A stretch of 64,000 bases of DNA, from the NCBI GenBank assembly GCA_023014365.1, contig JAEBUN010000001.1, positions 3,348,001-3,412,000 on the forward strand, given 5' to 3'. The DNA comes from Lepiota brunneoincarnata. Lineage: Eukaryota > Basidiomycota > Agaricomycetes > Agaricales > Agaricaceae. Within the stretch, counting starts at the first letter, position 1. Every line of letters begins with the position of its first letter. A model generated the notes under the pieces. It searched no databases. It was given only the letters and a program-made list of their open reading frames with translations, and was not told the DNA's origin. The position numbers and the translations under genes were made by a program. Shown in pieces: positions 1 through 11,771 of the stretch.

Positions 1-928
1 GAAGGCCTTCCTAAAGGGTGTACAAGGCGGGCTAAACTCCGCCACTCAACTCACAGGCTTACGCTAGAACTACTGACGTGGTAACAACTCAAACCGATAA
101 ACCCGGATCTTACCCGGGATCGATTGACAGCAGATCTTGATCTCTCGAGCCAGTTCGCCATTCTCTGAACGAACCGCTACGGCCCAGTGGCTACCCAGGG
201 TGTGACCCCCGGACCACCTTCCCGTTACCCAGCAGCCGGTTCGTGATCGAGATCCGGTTGCCCAGATCTACGATAAGCATAGATCCCCGTATAACTGTCC
301 GGGCTTACTGTCTTGCAGGGGCCGCTACCAGGATGGAAGTCGCAGCGTGAGAGCTGCCCCGGAGTTTGAGTGATCCCTACTAACGTCCTGTACCCAGCTG
401 AGCTTTACTCGGTTGGAATGCAGGAGGGGGGTAGCCTGTCCTCTCGGTCGGCTTGTTTTCACGGCTATGCCCCCTCTTACCGTCCCCTATCCTCTCGGTC
501 CCTTGCGGGCGTGCCCTCATTTTCAAGTGGGAGACTCCCTACTCGCGAGGGGGTATTTGGGGGAAGTGCACTTACTACAGGTTTCGCGAGAGCTTGGCGA
601 GGAGCGCGGTTGTCCTACTGCGAATCCACCCAGGACGTGCCCAGGGGGACTCCTAACCCATTTCGGCCAGCCAGGGATCCACTGACCCCAGCAGAGACCA
701 CCCAGAATCGCCAGCTTATCAGGTGGCCAGCATACCCAACCATTAAGCACCTTTGCCAAGGGCGCACCCAACTCCCCAACAACCCCAGACAGCCCCGGGA
801 TGCTCCAGAAGGGTGAAGAGAGGTGGAATAGTGTAGATAACCCACTAAAAATGGGACGGCTGCCTGTAGATTAGGAGTAGAAAATAATATAAGAGGGGGA
901 TGATGGTGGTAAGAGGGAAAGGAGCGCC
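1..928 (-). mobile_element. LINE 5' module (fragment)
   Basis: On the minus strand this begins CGCTCCTTTCCCTC and is nearly identical to 7486-8405 (plus strand) and to 51543-52470 (minus strand), so it is a dispersed LINE 5' end. In the 50207-52470 copy the same sequence forms the 5' end of a TSD-bounded insertion, which shows that it is the start of the element. Open frames of about 100 codons occur here on both strands, but they carry no recognisable domain; I treat it as 5' untranslated sequence. It abuts, head to head, the plus-strand LINE-B that follows, and its 3' side is cut by the window edge. Confidence 0.7.
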
Positions 929-1206
929 CTGCTCACTGCGGTGGTCCGCATTTCCCAACTAACCATCGGGCATTTGTGTCGTGTTGCAAGGGTCAGCCCA
1001 ACCATAGGCCGCCTATTGCCGCCACCCCTGCTGACCGCCTCCTGCCCCCATATGCCCATGTGTGTGAATTGCGGAGGCGCTCATGCCACTTCGGCTTCGG
1101 CCTGCCCATTTTGGGCTCACCGCTTTGATCGGGAGTGGATTGAGCACCGGTATGATTCTCCAGTAAGGGTTCATTCCCCGCCGCGTCAACCTTGCTTACC
1201 CCAATG
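929..1206 (+). pseudogene. LINE-B ORF1, C-terminal remnant
   Basis: This is the C-terminal end of a LINE ORF1 (RNA-binding, gag-like) protein. It shows one zinc knuckle of form C-x2-C-x3-H-x6-C (CVNCGGAH then C) followed by a short W/R-rich tail, matching the last knuckle of LINE-A ORF1 (CRNCGGPH then C). Upstream knuckles and the N-terminus are missing at the junction near 929. The ORF1 stop TGA overlaps the ORF2 start ATG as ATGA at 1204, the kind of stop-start overlap that would allow reinitiation. Confidence 0.6.
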
Positions 1207-3225
1207 AATAGGGACCATCAGGAACCTAGGAGATTGAGGAGAGCATGTCATATATGGTCACAGAATGTATTTTGTAGTTACATTCTTGTGGACACTTTGC
1301 TAAAACAATTCAAATCTGAAGTGGATATGTTCTTACTACAGGAGCTGCCTTGGCACTCCATTCACCGCGTTCCGTCTTCCTCTAACCCTGACAGGGATGA
1401 GGTTGTTGGGGCGCCCAAACATCTGGAGTGGCTGTGCCTGTTCCACCCTCCTTCTTCCCCAGATCAGCCTTCTTAGGTTATGACATATGTACATAACCGG
1501 ATGATGTGGCTCCGCCCCTTGCTTCGACGTAATGTCATCAACCATCGTGATGTCATGGCCATCTCCATGTTCTTGCATGGGGAGGCCATGTACTTTCTCA
1601 ACATCTATTCGGATGACAGGCAGTTGGGCATTTGCTATCTGGCGGATGCCGTTGACTCTCTCCCACAGTGTGCCCTCATGTCGGGGGACTTCAACTGCTG
1701 TTTGCCACAGTGGGACCTGTGGGCTCCTCACAATCCCACTGCTGCCGCCTCTCTGCTGGAAACAGTGGATTTGCTGGGCCTGAATCTCTTGCTCCCTGAG
1801 AACCCGGGCCTCACGCACTTTCCCTTTGAGGAGGGGCTTGCTTCTACCATGATCGACCTCATATTTGCGAGGGCGGCTGTGGGCCATCTGCCACTTCCCA
1901 TGCAGTGTCCCGATCTGTGGGGTCAATCTGATCATTGCCCCCTTCGGATCACTATCCCCCTGGAAGCCTTTGAGGAGGCTGTGCCCAGGCATTCGCTGAA
2001 GCGGGACTTGGACGAGGAGGCCGAGTTCCTAGCTGAGGTTTCGACAGGGCGTATGGGCCTGGACTTTCCAGACCTGGGCTCATCCGACAGGATCGACAAG
2101 GTGGCCTTAGCCATCTCCACAGTCTTCTCCGAGGTGTGGCTTGCCCACTCCAAGGAGATCTGCGTCGTCTCACGGTCCAAGCTGTGGTGGGACGATGAGT
2201 GCTTGTGCACTTACGTGGTGTATTCTTGGTCCCGGGATCAGGAGGACGCTCGCATGTTTATGCAGACATGGAAGGCCGCCAAGCGCAAGTTCTTCGATGA
2301 GCGCATCAAGGAGGTTGCTTCTACCAACAAGCGCCCCTGGGACCTGATGGATTGGGTCAGGGCGCGCAAGTTGCCTCCCTGTGAGGCAATCCGCTATCGC
2401 AATTGCCCCTGCAATACTCTCAAGGAGCTCTGGGAGGGGCTCTATGGTTCTTACAATACTGCCAACGACCGCCCGGTCAACGTCGGGGTTCTTGATCAGA
2501 TTGATCCGCTCCCGCTGTGGGAGTGGCCGGTCTTCTTCAACCTGGAGATGCACGAGGCCTTATGCACATGCTCCTCTCTGTCGTCGTCCGGTCCAGACCA
2601 CATCATGTGGACGCACCTCAAGTCCGTTCTGGCAGGTCCAACAGTGACCCGTTTGGTCTGTCGGATCGCTGATGCTTGCATGGCGTGCGGACATTGGCCT
2701 CGTCACTTTAAGGAGAGCATGTTGGTTATCATACCGAAGCCTGGCAAGCCCTCCTATGCTACTCCGAAGGCGTTCAGACCAATCGTCCTTCTCAATACTC
2801 TCATTAAACTTATCGAGAAAATGATCTCACGCCGCTTGCAGTTTGAGGCTGTCAAGTTTGGCATGTTCCATCCGAACCAGTTTGGTGGTGTGATCCAGTA
2901 GTCCACTGAAGATGCTGGTGCCTACCTCGTGCACCTTGTCCATGCCGGGTGGGCTCGCGGGTTGAAGATGAGTGTCCTCACCTTCAACATCGCACAGGTC
3001 TTCCCATCCCTGAACCATGGGATGCTTCTCGCGGTTCTGGCTTGGCAGGGGTTCTCCCCTTGTGTGGGCCAGTTCTTCGCTTCTTATCTCACGGGAAGGT
3101 TCACCAGCTATGCCTGGAACTCCTTCCTGTCTGAACCGTTCCGGGCAGAGGTGGGGGTGGGTCAGGGGTCTGCCCTCTCACCCATCCTGTCCGGCCTCTA
3201 CTTGGCTCCTGCCATGTATATTATC
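1204..3225 (+). pseudogene. LINE-B ORF2 (APE + RT), truncated and dead
   Basis: This is a second non-LTR family, clearly related to LINE-A but diverged. From the ATG at 1204 come the endonuclease motifs (SQNVF, LLQELPW, SGDFNC near 1680, SDHCPL near 1926) and then RT with IIPKPGKPSYATPKAFRPIVLLNT near 2730 and GQGSALSPILSGLYLAP near 3160. Defects are an in-frame TAG at 1474-1476, another TAG at 2899-2901 (Lys codon in LINE-A), and Asn for the catalytic Asp of RT motif A (FNIAQ where LINE-A has FDIAQ). The gene stops just before the YxDD box because a LINE-A copy is inserted at 3226. It is the best LINE-B ORF2 in the window but cannot be functional. Confidence 0.8.
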
Positions 3226-3756
3226 TTTTTCTTTTTTTTTTGAAATCAACAATTTATAACGCGGTGCTCGAACGCAGTCCACGTGCACTAACTACAACAA
3301 AGCAACTAGTATATGGTATAACTACCAATAAAGGTAGGGAAGAGAGTCCCGCTGACTTGAAAGACTACACTCCATAAAGAAGTGCGCGTGGGCGAAAAGT
3401 CCACTACCCCAACTGAAACCAGGGCGTGATAGACGAGGGGTGGATAGGGCCAACAGGTCCCCCCCCCGAAGGGGGTTAGGAGTCAATTCTCCGTAAATCC
3501 CTACACCCCGCAGACTAAGGTTCTAAGAACTTCAGGTCTCCGCCCTAACGGGCATTAGGAGTCAATTCGCCATAAATCGCTACACCCTGCCCTGGGGCAG
3601 GGGGCGAATAACCACCAGTCCCTTGAAGCCAAAGCCGCGAGGGGGAAATAACCCGAAGGCCCTCCCCAGTTATCCCACCCCTTGGGGTCAGGATAGGAAC
3701 ACAAACGTGGAAGGATTGCATTCCAGAAAGCCCAGAAGGGCGTCGAGGTTGCGGGG
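3226..3756 (-). mobile_element. LINE-A copy, 3' end only
   Basis: A minus-strand, severely 5'-truncated LINE-A: poly(T) at 3226-3241, then the GAAATCAACAATTTATAA terminus, the 3' UTR with its two repeated hairpin units, and only the last codons of ORF2. The genomic flank read in element orientation is (A)n followed by GATAATATAC, fitting the (A)n-GA rule seen at most LINE junctions here. Its 5' side is replaced by the poly(T) of the next minus-strand copy at 3757. Confidence 0.8.
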
Positions 3757-5734
3757 TTTTTTTTTTTTTTTTTTTTTTGAAATCAACAATTTATAATGCG
3801 GTGCTCGAACGCAGTCCGCGTGCACTAGCTACGTACAAGGCAACTAATACATGGTATAACTACCAATGAAGGTAGGGAAGAGAGTTCCGCTGACTCAAAA
3901 GGCTACACTCCATAAAGAAGTGCGCGTGGGCGAAGAGTCCGCTACCCCGACAGAAACCAGGGTGCGGCAGACGAGGGGTGGATAGGGCCAGCAGGTCCCC
4001 CCCCCTAAGGGGGTTAGGAGTTAATTCTCCGTAAATCCCTACACCCCGCAGACTAAGGCTCTAAGAACTTCGGGTCTCCACCCCTGAGGGCGTTAGAAGT
4101 CAATTCTCCATAAATCGCTACACCCCACCCAAGGGCGGAGGGTGAATAACCACCGGCTCCTCGAGGCCGAAGCCCACAAGGGGGAAATAACCCGAAGGCC
4201 CTCCCCAGTTATCCCACCCCTTAGGGCCGGGATAGGAACGCAAACGCGGACAGATTGCGTTCCAGAAAGCCCAGAAGGGCGTCGAGGTCATGGGGTAAGC
4301 CGCCACGTCGCGTATACTTCAGACAAGAAGCGAGTATGTGAGTACAGGTTTCAAGCCGTAACCCACAGGGATAGGAGTGGTCCTCCTGGGGATGGAATCT
4401 AGCGTGGTACTCTCCGATAGGGGCGTGACCAAGTATAGTGCGGGCGGCCCTCGCTGTACCAGCGACAGACATCCGGGGGCCGATTTCTCGGAGCCACGCA
4501 CCTCCGGAGAGGTACGAGGGTTGGATTGGCTTCCCAAGGGAGTCCAGCAGGGGAAGGAAATTCCTCCCCCTATAAAGGGGCAAGCAAAACATATTCACCC
4601 ATTTGTCAATGCACCCCCTCATGACCTCAGTATGGAGAGAGTCGATGGTAGTCGCCGGGCGGGCGCCCAGCGATACACGGAGCTCCTTCGCCATCGCAAC
4701 GGCATCAGAGTGAAGCTCTGCAACAGAGCCCGAAGGCACCTGCCAGAAGGTAACGGTCCGCTGGGCCTTGGAAGACAGCCAGCGGTCCAAGGACCGGCAC
4801 ACCTCCAGGGAATGAACCTGGCCGGTGTGCACAGAGGGATCCACAGCTCTGCAGGCGGAGCCCGCGGAGCTGGTATAGATGAAGATGTGGTTGGTTTCCG
4901 CACGGCCCAGGATCATGCTTACTCCCAACTGGATGGAGTGGAGCTCTGCGTCAGCGAGCAGAACCCTCTCCGCGGCCTGCCTGGCCTGCTTGACCAGATG
5001 CCCACCCGCAAACACGCAAGCTGCCGAGACAGCCTGCAGCCTCCTGCACGGCAGCCGGTGGGCACCAGCCGCTATGCAGACAGACGACAGATCGGACTGC
5101 GCCCTTCGAATGGAGGCGTGCAGTCCACCGAGATGCCGTTGCTTCGAATCCCCCTCCAAATCAACGGTGTAGAGTCTAAATTTGATCCGCTCCAAGAAGC
5201 AGTCCAAAAGGCGGAGACCTGGCCTATTCTCATCTGCAAATGGGGAGAACGGCTCAGTAAGCTGTGGAAGCACTGCCTGTACCTCCATAAGAGCACTCTT
5301 CACCTTAGGCCGAAGCGCAGGGGTGAGAGTCGAGATAGCTCGCGGGTGCTCCAGAGAGCTCCCCCTAAACTCATGGCCCAGCAAGGGCCGAAGCGGGTGA
5401 TTAGCCACAAGAGTGGCAACCCGGAATATCGTTCGGGACGACAACTTCTTGAGATGCAGCCAGAAGGGTAGAAGGCCCGCTAGGGCCTCTGCCCCTCCGG
5501 CTGGGGACGTGCGAAACGCACCGATAATCCAGTTAGCGGCTCGCCACTGCATGGAGTTAAACATCTTGAGGATCCCCTTGTTACGGAAACCCTCATGATA
5601 CCACATACGAAACCCATACGTGGCAATAGGCACCATGCAGGATCGGTAGAGGAGGTGCTTCTGGTCTGGAAGCAACCCCCGCGTTGAATTACCAAGCATC
5701 CCCATCGCACCAACCGTGGAGAATGCTGGTCTCG
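3757..5734 (-). mobile_element. LINE-A copy, 5'-truncated, minus strand
   Basis: Poly(T) at 3757-3778 marks the 3' end. A 3' UTR follows (3779-4220) and then the C-terminal half of ORF2. The 5' side ends near 5727 at the position equivalent to residues AFSTVGAMGML of ORF2, where it joins head to head to a plus-strand LINE-A that starts with its ORF1/ORF2 junction. This is the only LINE 3' junction I found that is not (A)n-GA: the flank reads CCCCGCAACC. Confidence 0.8.
4221..5726 (-). pseudogene. LINE-A ORF2 C-terminal half
   Basis: An uninterrupted 501-codon frame covering the RT thumb/connection (FRNKGILKMFNSMQ), the RNase H-like region and the C-terminal zinc-finger region (PCGLRLETCTHILASC). 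It is the longest intact stretch of this part of ORF2 in the window and is useful as a family reference. In the RNase H-like region the motif is FIYTSSAGSA, so the Asp normally expected after YT is Ser, as in all other LINE-A copies here. It lacks the endonuclease and the RT palm, so it is a fragment. Confidence 0.8.
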
Positions 5735-7485
5735 CTAACTCAGCCTAGGAGTAATGCCTAGGTACCTTAACGAGTTATGTATATGCTCTCAGAATGTAAA
5801 TCGTAACTACATTCTGCTGGACTCATATCTTGAATTGTATAAAAATGATTTTGATGTCTTTTTCGTGCAAGAGCCCCCTTGGCGAAATCTCTGTAAGGCT
5901 CCCTCCACTGTCTCTAGGGACAGTGAGGATGTTGTAGGCGCCCTGCTCCATCCGGAGTGGACATGCATCTGGAATCCTCAGCCGGGCAATTCGTCCCTGC
6001 GGGTGTTGGCTTATGTCCACTCGAGGCTGAAGCTGCTGTGACCATCCCTCTGTAGGGACTTGGTCGACCACCGTGACATTATGGTTGTGTCCCTGTGGCA
6101 AGGGGGGCACACCTTTAATCTTATGAACGTTTATTTGGATGACTGCCACACCGCCATTCTGGCCCTTCAGGGGCTGGTGGACTCCCTGCCTGCCATGACG
6201 TACATGGCGGGCGACTTCAACTGCCACTTGGAGCGGTGGGATCCTAATCGGGTCTCACATCCGGGGATCGCCCAATCTCTCTTGGAGGTTGGGATGGATC
6301 TGGGGCTTGACTTGGTGCTTCCGGTGGTTCCAGGCCCAACTCACTTCCCACACGATGCGAATCTGTCACCATCGGTGATCGATCTCGTTTTCCTCCCGAT
6401 GGCTCGAGATCCTGATCTCAGGCTCATGATCGATCTCGAGATGCGTGGTCCTTCGGACCACACGCCTCTTACCTTGGTTCTCCCGGTCACTCGTTTTATG
6501 GCTGGGGTGATCCACCATGTTCTGAAGCCCGATAGCGACGAGGAGTCGAAGTTCATGGTGCAGGTATGCGAGGGGCTCGCCGCTTTGCAGCTGCCCTTGG
6601 CCACCCCTGTAGAGGTGGAGTCCGCAGCCTCGGCCGTGGCTCATATCATCTCCCAGGCCTGGGACGCCTTTTCTGAGGAGGTGTTCATTGTAGGGCGGTC
6701 TAATCCATGGTGGAATGACAACTGCACCACTGCCATTAGGGCGTATCAGGCCTCCCCATCCAGGGAGGCGTGGTGCGAGTTCCGACGAGTCGCCAAGGCT
6801 GTCAAACGCAAGTTCTTCGATGAGAAGATTGGGGAGATTGCTTCTGCAAACAAGCGCCCCTGGGACCTGATGGCCTGGGTTAAGCAGCGCAAGTTACTGG
6901 CATGCAACACGATTCAGCACGATGGCGTACCATGTCATGACATGGGCTCCCTGTGGGATGCTCTTCACGGTACCTATAGATACCTCTGTGCTGGATGCTC
7001 TCCCCGCGCAGGTGGAGAGGGCGTGGTATCCGTTCTCCACTTTGGAACTTGAGGACGCTTTGCATTCTTGCGCGAAGAAGTCTGCTCCCAGGCCCAACCA
7101 CGTTACGTGGTCGTACCTGAAGGACATCGTGGCGGATTGTGCATTCTGTCGCGTGTTCATCGATCTTGCCAATGCCTGCCTTACGGCAGGACATTGGCCT
7201 GATTATTTCAAGGAGTCTAACTCGGTGGTCATACCTAAGCCGGAGAAGCCCTCATACTCTACCCCCAAGGCCTTCCGGCTGATTGTGTTACTTAACACAT
7301 TGGGCAAACTTGTGGAGAAGATGATCTCCAACTGCTTCCAGTTTGACTGTGTCAAGTGGGGGGTGTTTCATCCCAACCAGGTTGGCAGTATCCGCCAGAA
7401 GTCCACTGAGGACGCCGGGTTGATCCTCACTCATCTCGTTCGGGCGGGGTGGGCTCGGGGACTGCGGACTAGCGTTGTAGCACGC
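5735..7485 (+). pseudogene. LINE-A ORF2, N-terminal half
   Basis: Starts at the ORF1/ORF2 overlap (AGTAATGCCTAGG; ATG at 5754). Endonuclease motifs are visible: SQNVN, VQEPPW, AGDFNCH near 6206, SDHTPL near 6456. RT follows up to GLRTSVVA at 7485. Defects are TGA at 6039-6041 (CGA in the copy at 43174) and a roughly 22-nt deletion near 6970 that shifts the frame. At 7485 the sequence switches abruptly to a LINE 5' module in the same orientation. The break lies just before RT motif A. Confidence 0.8.
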
Positions 7486-8709
7486 TCCTTTCCCTCTTAC
7501 CACCATCATCCCCCTCTTATATTATTTTCTATTCCTAATCTACAGGCAGCCATCCCGTTTTTAGTGGGTTGCCTACACTATTCCACCTCTCTTCACCCTT
7601 CTGGAGCGTCCCGGGGCTGTCTGGGGTTGTTGGGGAGTTGGGTGCGCCCTTGGCAAAGGTGCTTAATGGCTGGGTATGCTGGCCGCCTGATGAGCTGGCA
7701 ATTCTGGGCGGTCTCTGCTGGGGTCAGTGGATCCCTGGCTGGCCGAAATGGGTTAGGAGTCCCCCTGGGCACGTCCTGGGTGGATTCGCAGTAGGACAAC
7801 CACGCTCCTCGCCAAGCTCTCGCGAAACCTGTAGTAAGTGCACTTCCCCCAAATACCCCCTCGCGAGTAGGGAGTCTCCCACTTGAAAATGAGGGCATGC
7901 CCGCAAGGGACCGAGAGGATAGGGGACGGTAAGAGGGGGCATAGGCGTGAAAACAAGCTGACCGAGAGGACAGGCCACCCCCCTCCTGCATTCCAAGCGA
8001 GTAAAGCTCAGCTGGGTGCAGGACGTTAGTAGGGATCACCCAAACTCCGGGGCAGCTCTCACGCTGCGACTTCTATCCCGGTAGCAGCCCCTGCAAGACA
8101 GTAAGCCTGGGCAGTTATATGGGGATCCGTGCTTATCGTGGATCTGGGCAACCGGATCTTGATCATGAACCGGCTGCTGGGTAACGGGAAGGTGGTCCGG
8201 GGGTCGTGCCCTGGGTAGCCACTGGGCCGTAGCGGTTTGTTCAGAGAATGGCAAACTGGCTCGAGAGATCAAGATCTGCTGTCGATCGATCCCGGGTAAG
8301 ATCCGGGTTTATCGGTTTGAGTTGTTACCACGTCAGTGGTTCTAGCATGAGCCTGTGAGTTGAGTGGCAGAGTTTAGCCCGCCTTGTACACCCTTTAGGA
8401 AGGCCTTCTGTGCCGACCTGCTACCCTGGGGATTACCTAGTTGGGAGGGCAACAGGTTTGGGGTATTCCGCGTTTTTGCGCCGCCTCATGTAAGTCCAGC
8501 CTGTTGGCTTTAGTGCCGCACCAATTAGGGAGGCTGTTAGTGTGCCGACCCATGCCCCCGGGCGCACCACCTATAGGGGAGGCCCCCACCTGTGTCTATG
8601 GCAAGTAAAGCTCAGTCTGGCATGGGAGTAACGGGCGCCGTAGCACTCATCTTACGCCAAGTGGGCCATGTTGGGATCACGTGGAGTTTGCCCACAAGGG
8701 GCTCCTTGG
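7486..8709 (+). promoter_or_regulatory. LINE 5' untranslated module
   Basis: Element 5' end, starting near CGCTCCTTTCCCTC and running to the ATG at 8710. It is shared with the copies at 1-928 and 51258-52470. LINEs of this type carry an internal promoter in the 5' UTR, so this is the expected promoter region; no specific box is identified. The last part (about 8660-8720) is an open frame reading VCPQGAPWMG, which runs directly into ORF1 in this copy and into an RNase H-like segment in the copy near 51250. Confidence 0.55.
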
Positions 8710-8977
8710 ATGGGCGCCAGAGCCTCCTCGGCCATGCCGCCTGGAGGGGCTAAGTCCTCCAACTCCAAGGGTAAGGGCAAGGCCCCCCCTCCCCTGGCGC
8801 CGCCGCCTAACCCTAGAGGTCCAGGCCCGTCGCAGGCAGGCACATCTTACGCGAGGTCGGCAGTCCCACTGCCGCCACCCAAGGTGACTCTCTCCACCAA
8901 GCCTAGGGGCGCGAAGCGCTCCTTCGCTCAGGTGGCCACCGCCCCCCCGGTCTCAAGGGATGGCGATACGAAGGTTG

Positions 8978-10738
8978 CCAACGGCACCTCGACGGACTGC
9001 ACGCCTCCATTCGGAGGGCACAGTCTGATCCGTCGTCTGTTTGCATAGCGGCTGGTGCCCACCGGCTGCCATGCGGGAGGCTGCAGGCTGTCTCGGCAGC
9101 TTGCATGTTTGCAGGCGGGCGTCTGGTCAAGCAGGCCAGGCAGGCCGCGGGGAGGGTTCTGCTCGCTGATGCGGAGCTCCACTCCATTTGGTTGGGAGTA
9201 AGCATGGTCTTGGATCGTGCGGAAACTGACCACATCTTCATCTACACCAGCTCTGCAGGCTCTGCCTGCAGAGCTGTGGATCCCTCTGTACACGCTGGCC
9301 AGGTTCATTCCCTGGAGGTGTGCCGGTCCTTGGACCGCTGGCTGTCTTCCAAGGCCCAGCGGACCGTTACCTTCTGGCAGGTGCCTTCGGGCTCTGTTGC
9401 TGTTAGGAGTGCCCTGTGACATGCCAGGATGTGCTATATGCACTCCTGTGGTGAGCAATGTGCACTTGTCTTATTGTGCTCTGAACAGTCCCACTTGTTT
9501 GTTGTTGTGTTTGTGGACTTGTAGATAGGCCTGGACGCTTTTGGTAGCTAGTCATGTGATCTAGACATGGACTTGCACCTGTGGACGCTTTTGGGACTTC
9601 CAGTCTCTCACAGCTGTCCACAGGTGAGTAGTTAGTTCTATCTCCACTCTAGTCTCTCACAGCTGTCCACAGCTTGTTCCTTTCGTTTCTAGTCGTTCCC
9701 TTCGCGTAATACACTCGTTCCTTCGCTGGTAGGACTCCTTACCAGTCCCCCAACGCTCCTGCTTCAACAGTTGCAGAGCTTCACTCCGATGCCGTCGAGA
9801 TGGCGAAGGAGCTCTGTGTATTGCTGGGCATCCGCCCGGCGACTACTATCGACTCTCTCCGGGCTGAAGTCACGAGAGGGTGTATCGACGAGTGGGTGAA
9901 TATGTTTCGCTCGCCCCTTTATAGAGGGAGGAACTTCCTCCCTCTGCTGGACTCCCTCGGGAAGCCAATCCAACCCTCGTACCTCTCCGGAGGTGCGTGG
10001 CTCCGAGAAATCGGTCCCTGGATGTCCGTCGCTGGTACAGCGAGGGCCGCCCACACAATACTTGGTCACGCCCCTATAGGGGAGTATTGCGCTAGGTTCC
10101 ACCCCCAGGAGGATCACTCCTGTCCCTGTGGGTTGCGGCTTGAAACCCGCACCCACATACTCACTTCATGTCCGAAGTATACGCGACATGGCGGCTTACC
10201 CCGCGACCTCGACACCCTTTTGGGCTTTCTGGAACGCAATCCTTCGGCGTTTGCGTTCCTATCCCATCCCCAAGTGGTGGGATAACTGGGGAGGGCCTTC
10301 GGGTTATTCCCCCCTTGTGGCTTCGGTCTCGAGGAACCGGTGGTTATTCGCCCTCCGCCTTCGGGCGGGGTGTAGCGATTTATGGAGAATTGACTCCTAA
10401 CGCCCCTAGGGGTGGAGACCCAAAGTTCTTAGAGCCTTGGTCTGTGAGGTGTAGGAATTTACGGAGAATTGACTCCTAACCCCCTTCGGGGGGGAGACCT
10501 GTTGGCCCTATCCACCCCTCGTCTGCCGCACCCTGGTTTCCGTCGGGGTAGCAGACTCCTCGCTCACGCGCACTTCTTCACAGAGTGTAGCCTTTCGAGT
10601 CAGCGGGACTCTCTTCCCTACCTTTATTGGTAGTTATACCATGTATTAGTTGCCTTGTACGTAGCTAGTGCACGCGGACTGCGTTCGAGCACCGCATTAT
10701 AAATTGTTGATTTCAAAAAAAAAAAAAAAAAAAAAAAA
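8978..10738 (+). mobile_element. LINE-A copy, 5'-truncated, with 13-bp TSD
   Basis: A clean insertion into LINE-A ORF1. GATACGAAGGTTG occurs at 8965-8977 and again at 10739-10751, directly after a 24-nt poly(A). The insert starts inside ORF2 (RNase H-like region) and includes the C-terminal zinc finger and 3' UTR. Its own ORF2 is interrupted by a solo LTR at 9401-9769. The TSD begins with GA directly after the poly(A). This is one of the three insertions that define the target-site rule. Confidence 0.9.
9401..9769 (+). mobile_element. Solo LTR (family C), 369 bp
   Basis: Starts TGTTAGGAGT and ends CTTCAACA (TG...CA, with TGTT/AACA inverted ends), flanked by the 5-bp direct repeat GTTGC at 9396-9400 and 9770-9774. 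Removing it plus one repeat restores the LINE-A ORF2 reading (gggctctgttgcagagcttc). Compared with the other two copies (16056-16358 and 34577-34877) it has an internal tandem duplication around GTCTCTCACAGCTGTCCAC. No internal region or coding sequence of this LTR element is present in the window. Confidence 0.9.
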
Positions 10739-11771
10739 GATACGAAGGTTGTAGAGGCCATTGCCGCTATGGTGAGGGCCTTCCCCCACCTGTCCCCCGC
10801 GGACATGCTCTACACTGTTGGGAGGGGGTCCTCTACTCTGTCGTCTGGGAGGCCTTGCAACACCACCACTGGCCCCACTAGGCGCCAGATTGTTATCCTG
10901 TTTGTAGGCCCCAGGCCCCCAATCAAGGATTTGTCTCAGGTTGTCGCAGGGGCTAATCGTGCCCTCCTCAATGCGAAGTCCTCCCTCAACGTCACGTCGG
11001 CCTCCCCGGCATACAATGGCGTCTCCCTTGCGACAGACCCGGTCGCATCCACGACGGATCTTAACGTGATCCAGGACTGGGCCTCCCGGTTCTTTCCAGC
11101 GGGATCGCAGCCTACGGCCACAGTCCCCTCCTCTAAGTCCTTCATGAAAGTGTCGGACGTCCCCTTCTTTGCCCCTGACGGGTCGCGCATCACCAGTCAG
11201 TGGATCGAGAACATCATGCGACAATCATCGCATCGAGGCTTCCTCAACCTCCAGGGCCCCCCCAGGGTCAGGAAGTACTCCGACAAATCAGACACCGTGA
11301 CTGTCTGGTTCGAGATATGGGACTTGCAAACCAGGTCCACGTCCAAGTCGATGATCGGAAGGTCGTTGGCCGTTGGGCCCCGCGCTTGTCCTATAAGTGC
11401 GGCCTCCCAGTGGGTTGGGACGTCCCTCTGCCGCCGTTGCTGGCGGTGGGGGCACCCGACTAATGTATGCAGGGCGAGATTCCCGACCTGCCCCATCTGC
11501 TCCAAGCCCCACAGCGAGGAGAATCATCAGTTGATGGCGGGGTGCTGCAAGGCCCGCCCCAATGCGAACCCACCGGTCGCCGGTACTGCTGAGGGCACGG
11601 AGTGCCCTCATCAGCCCCGTTGTAGGAACTGTGGTGGCCCCCATGCCGCCCACGACAAGAAATGCCCATTATGGCGCAAGCGTTTCGAAGACGGTTGGGC
11701 CAAGAAACGCTATCAGGAGGTACGCGGTTCCCCTACCGTCCCCAAGGTTTGGCTAACTCAGCCTAGGAGTA

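Noticed and set aside
370..845. Long open frames on both strands (up to 148 codons), repeated at 7569-8039 and 51854-52386
   Set aside because: They lie in the LINE 5' module, have no ATG-context or domain support, overlap on opposite strands and are open because the DNA is GC-rich.
3757..7485. Twin-priming inversion of a single LINE
   Set aside because: The minus arm has its own poly(T) and complete 3' UTR, so it is a separate copy and not the inverted 5' part of one insertion.
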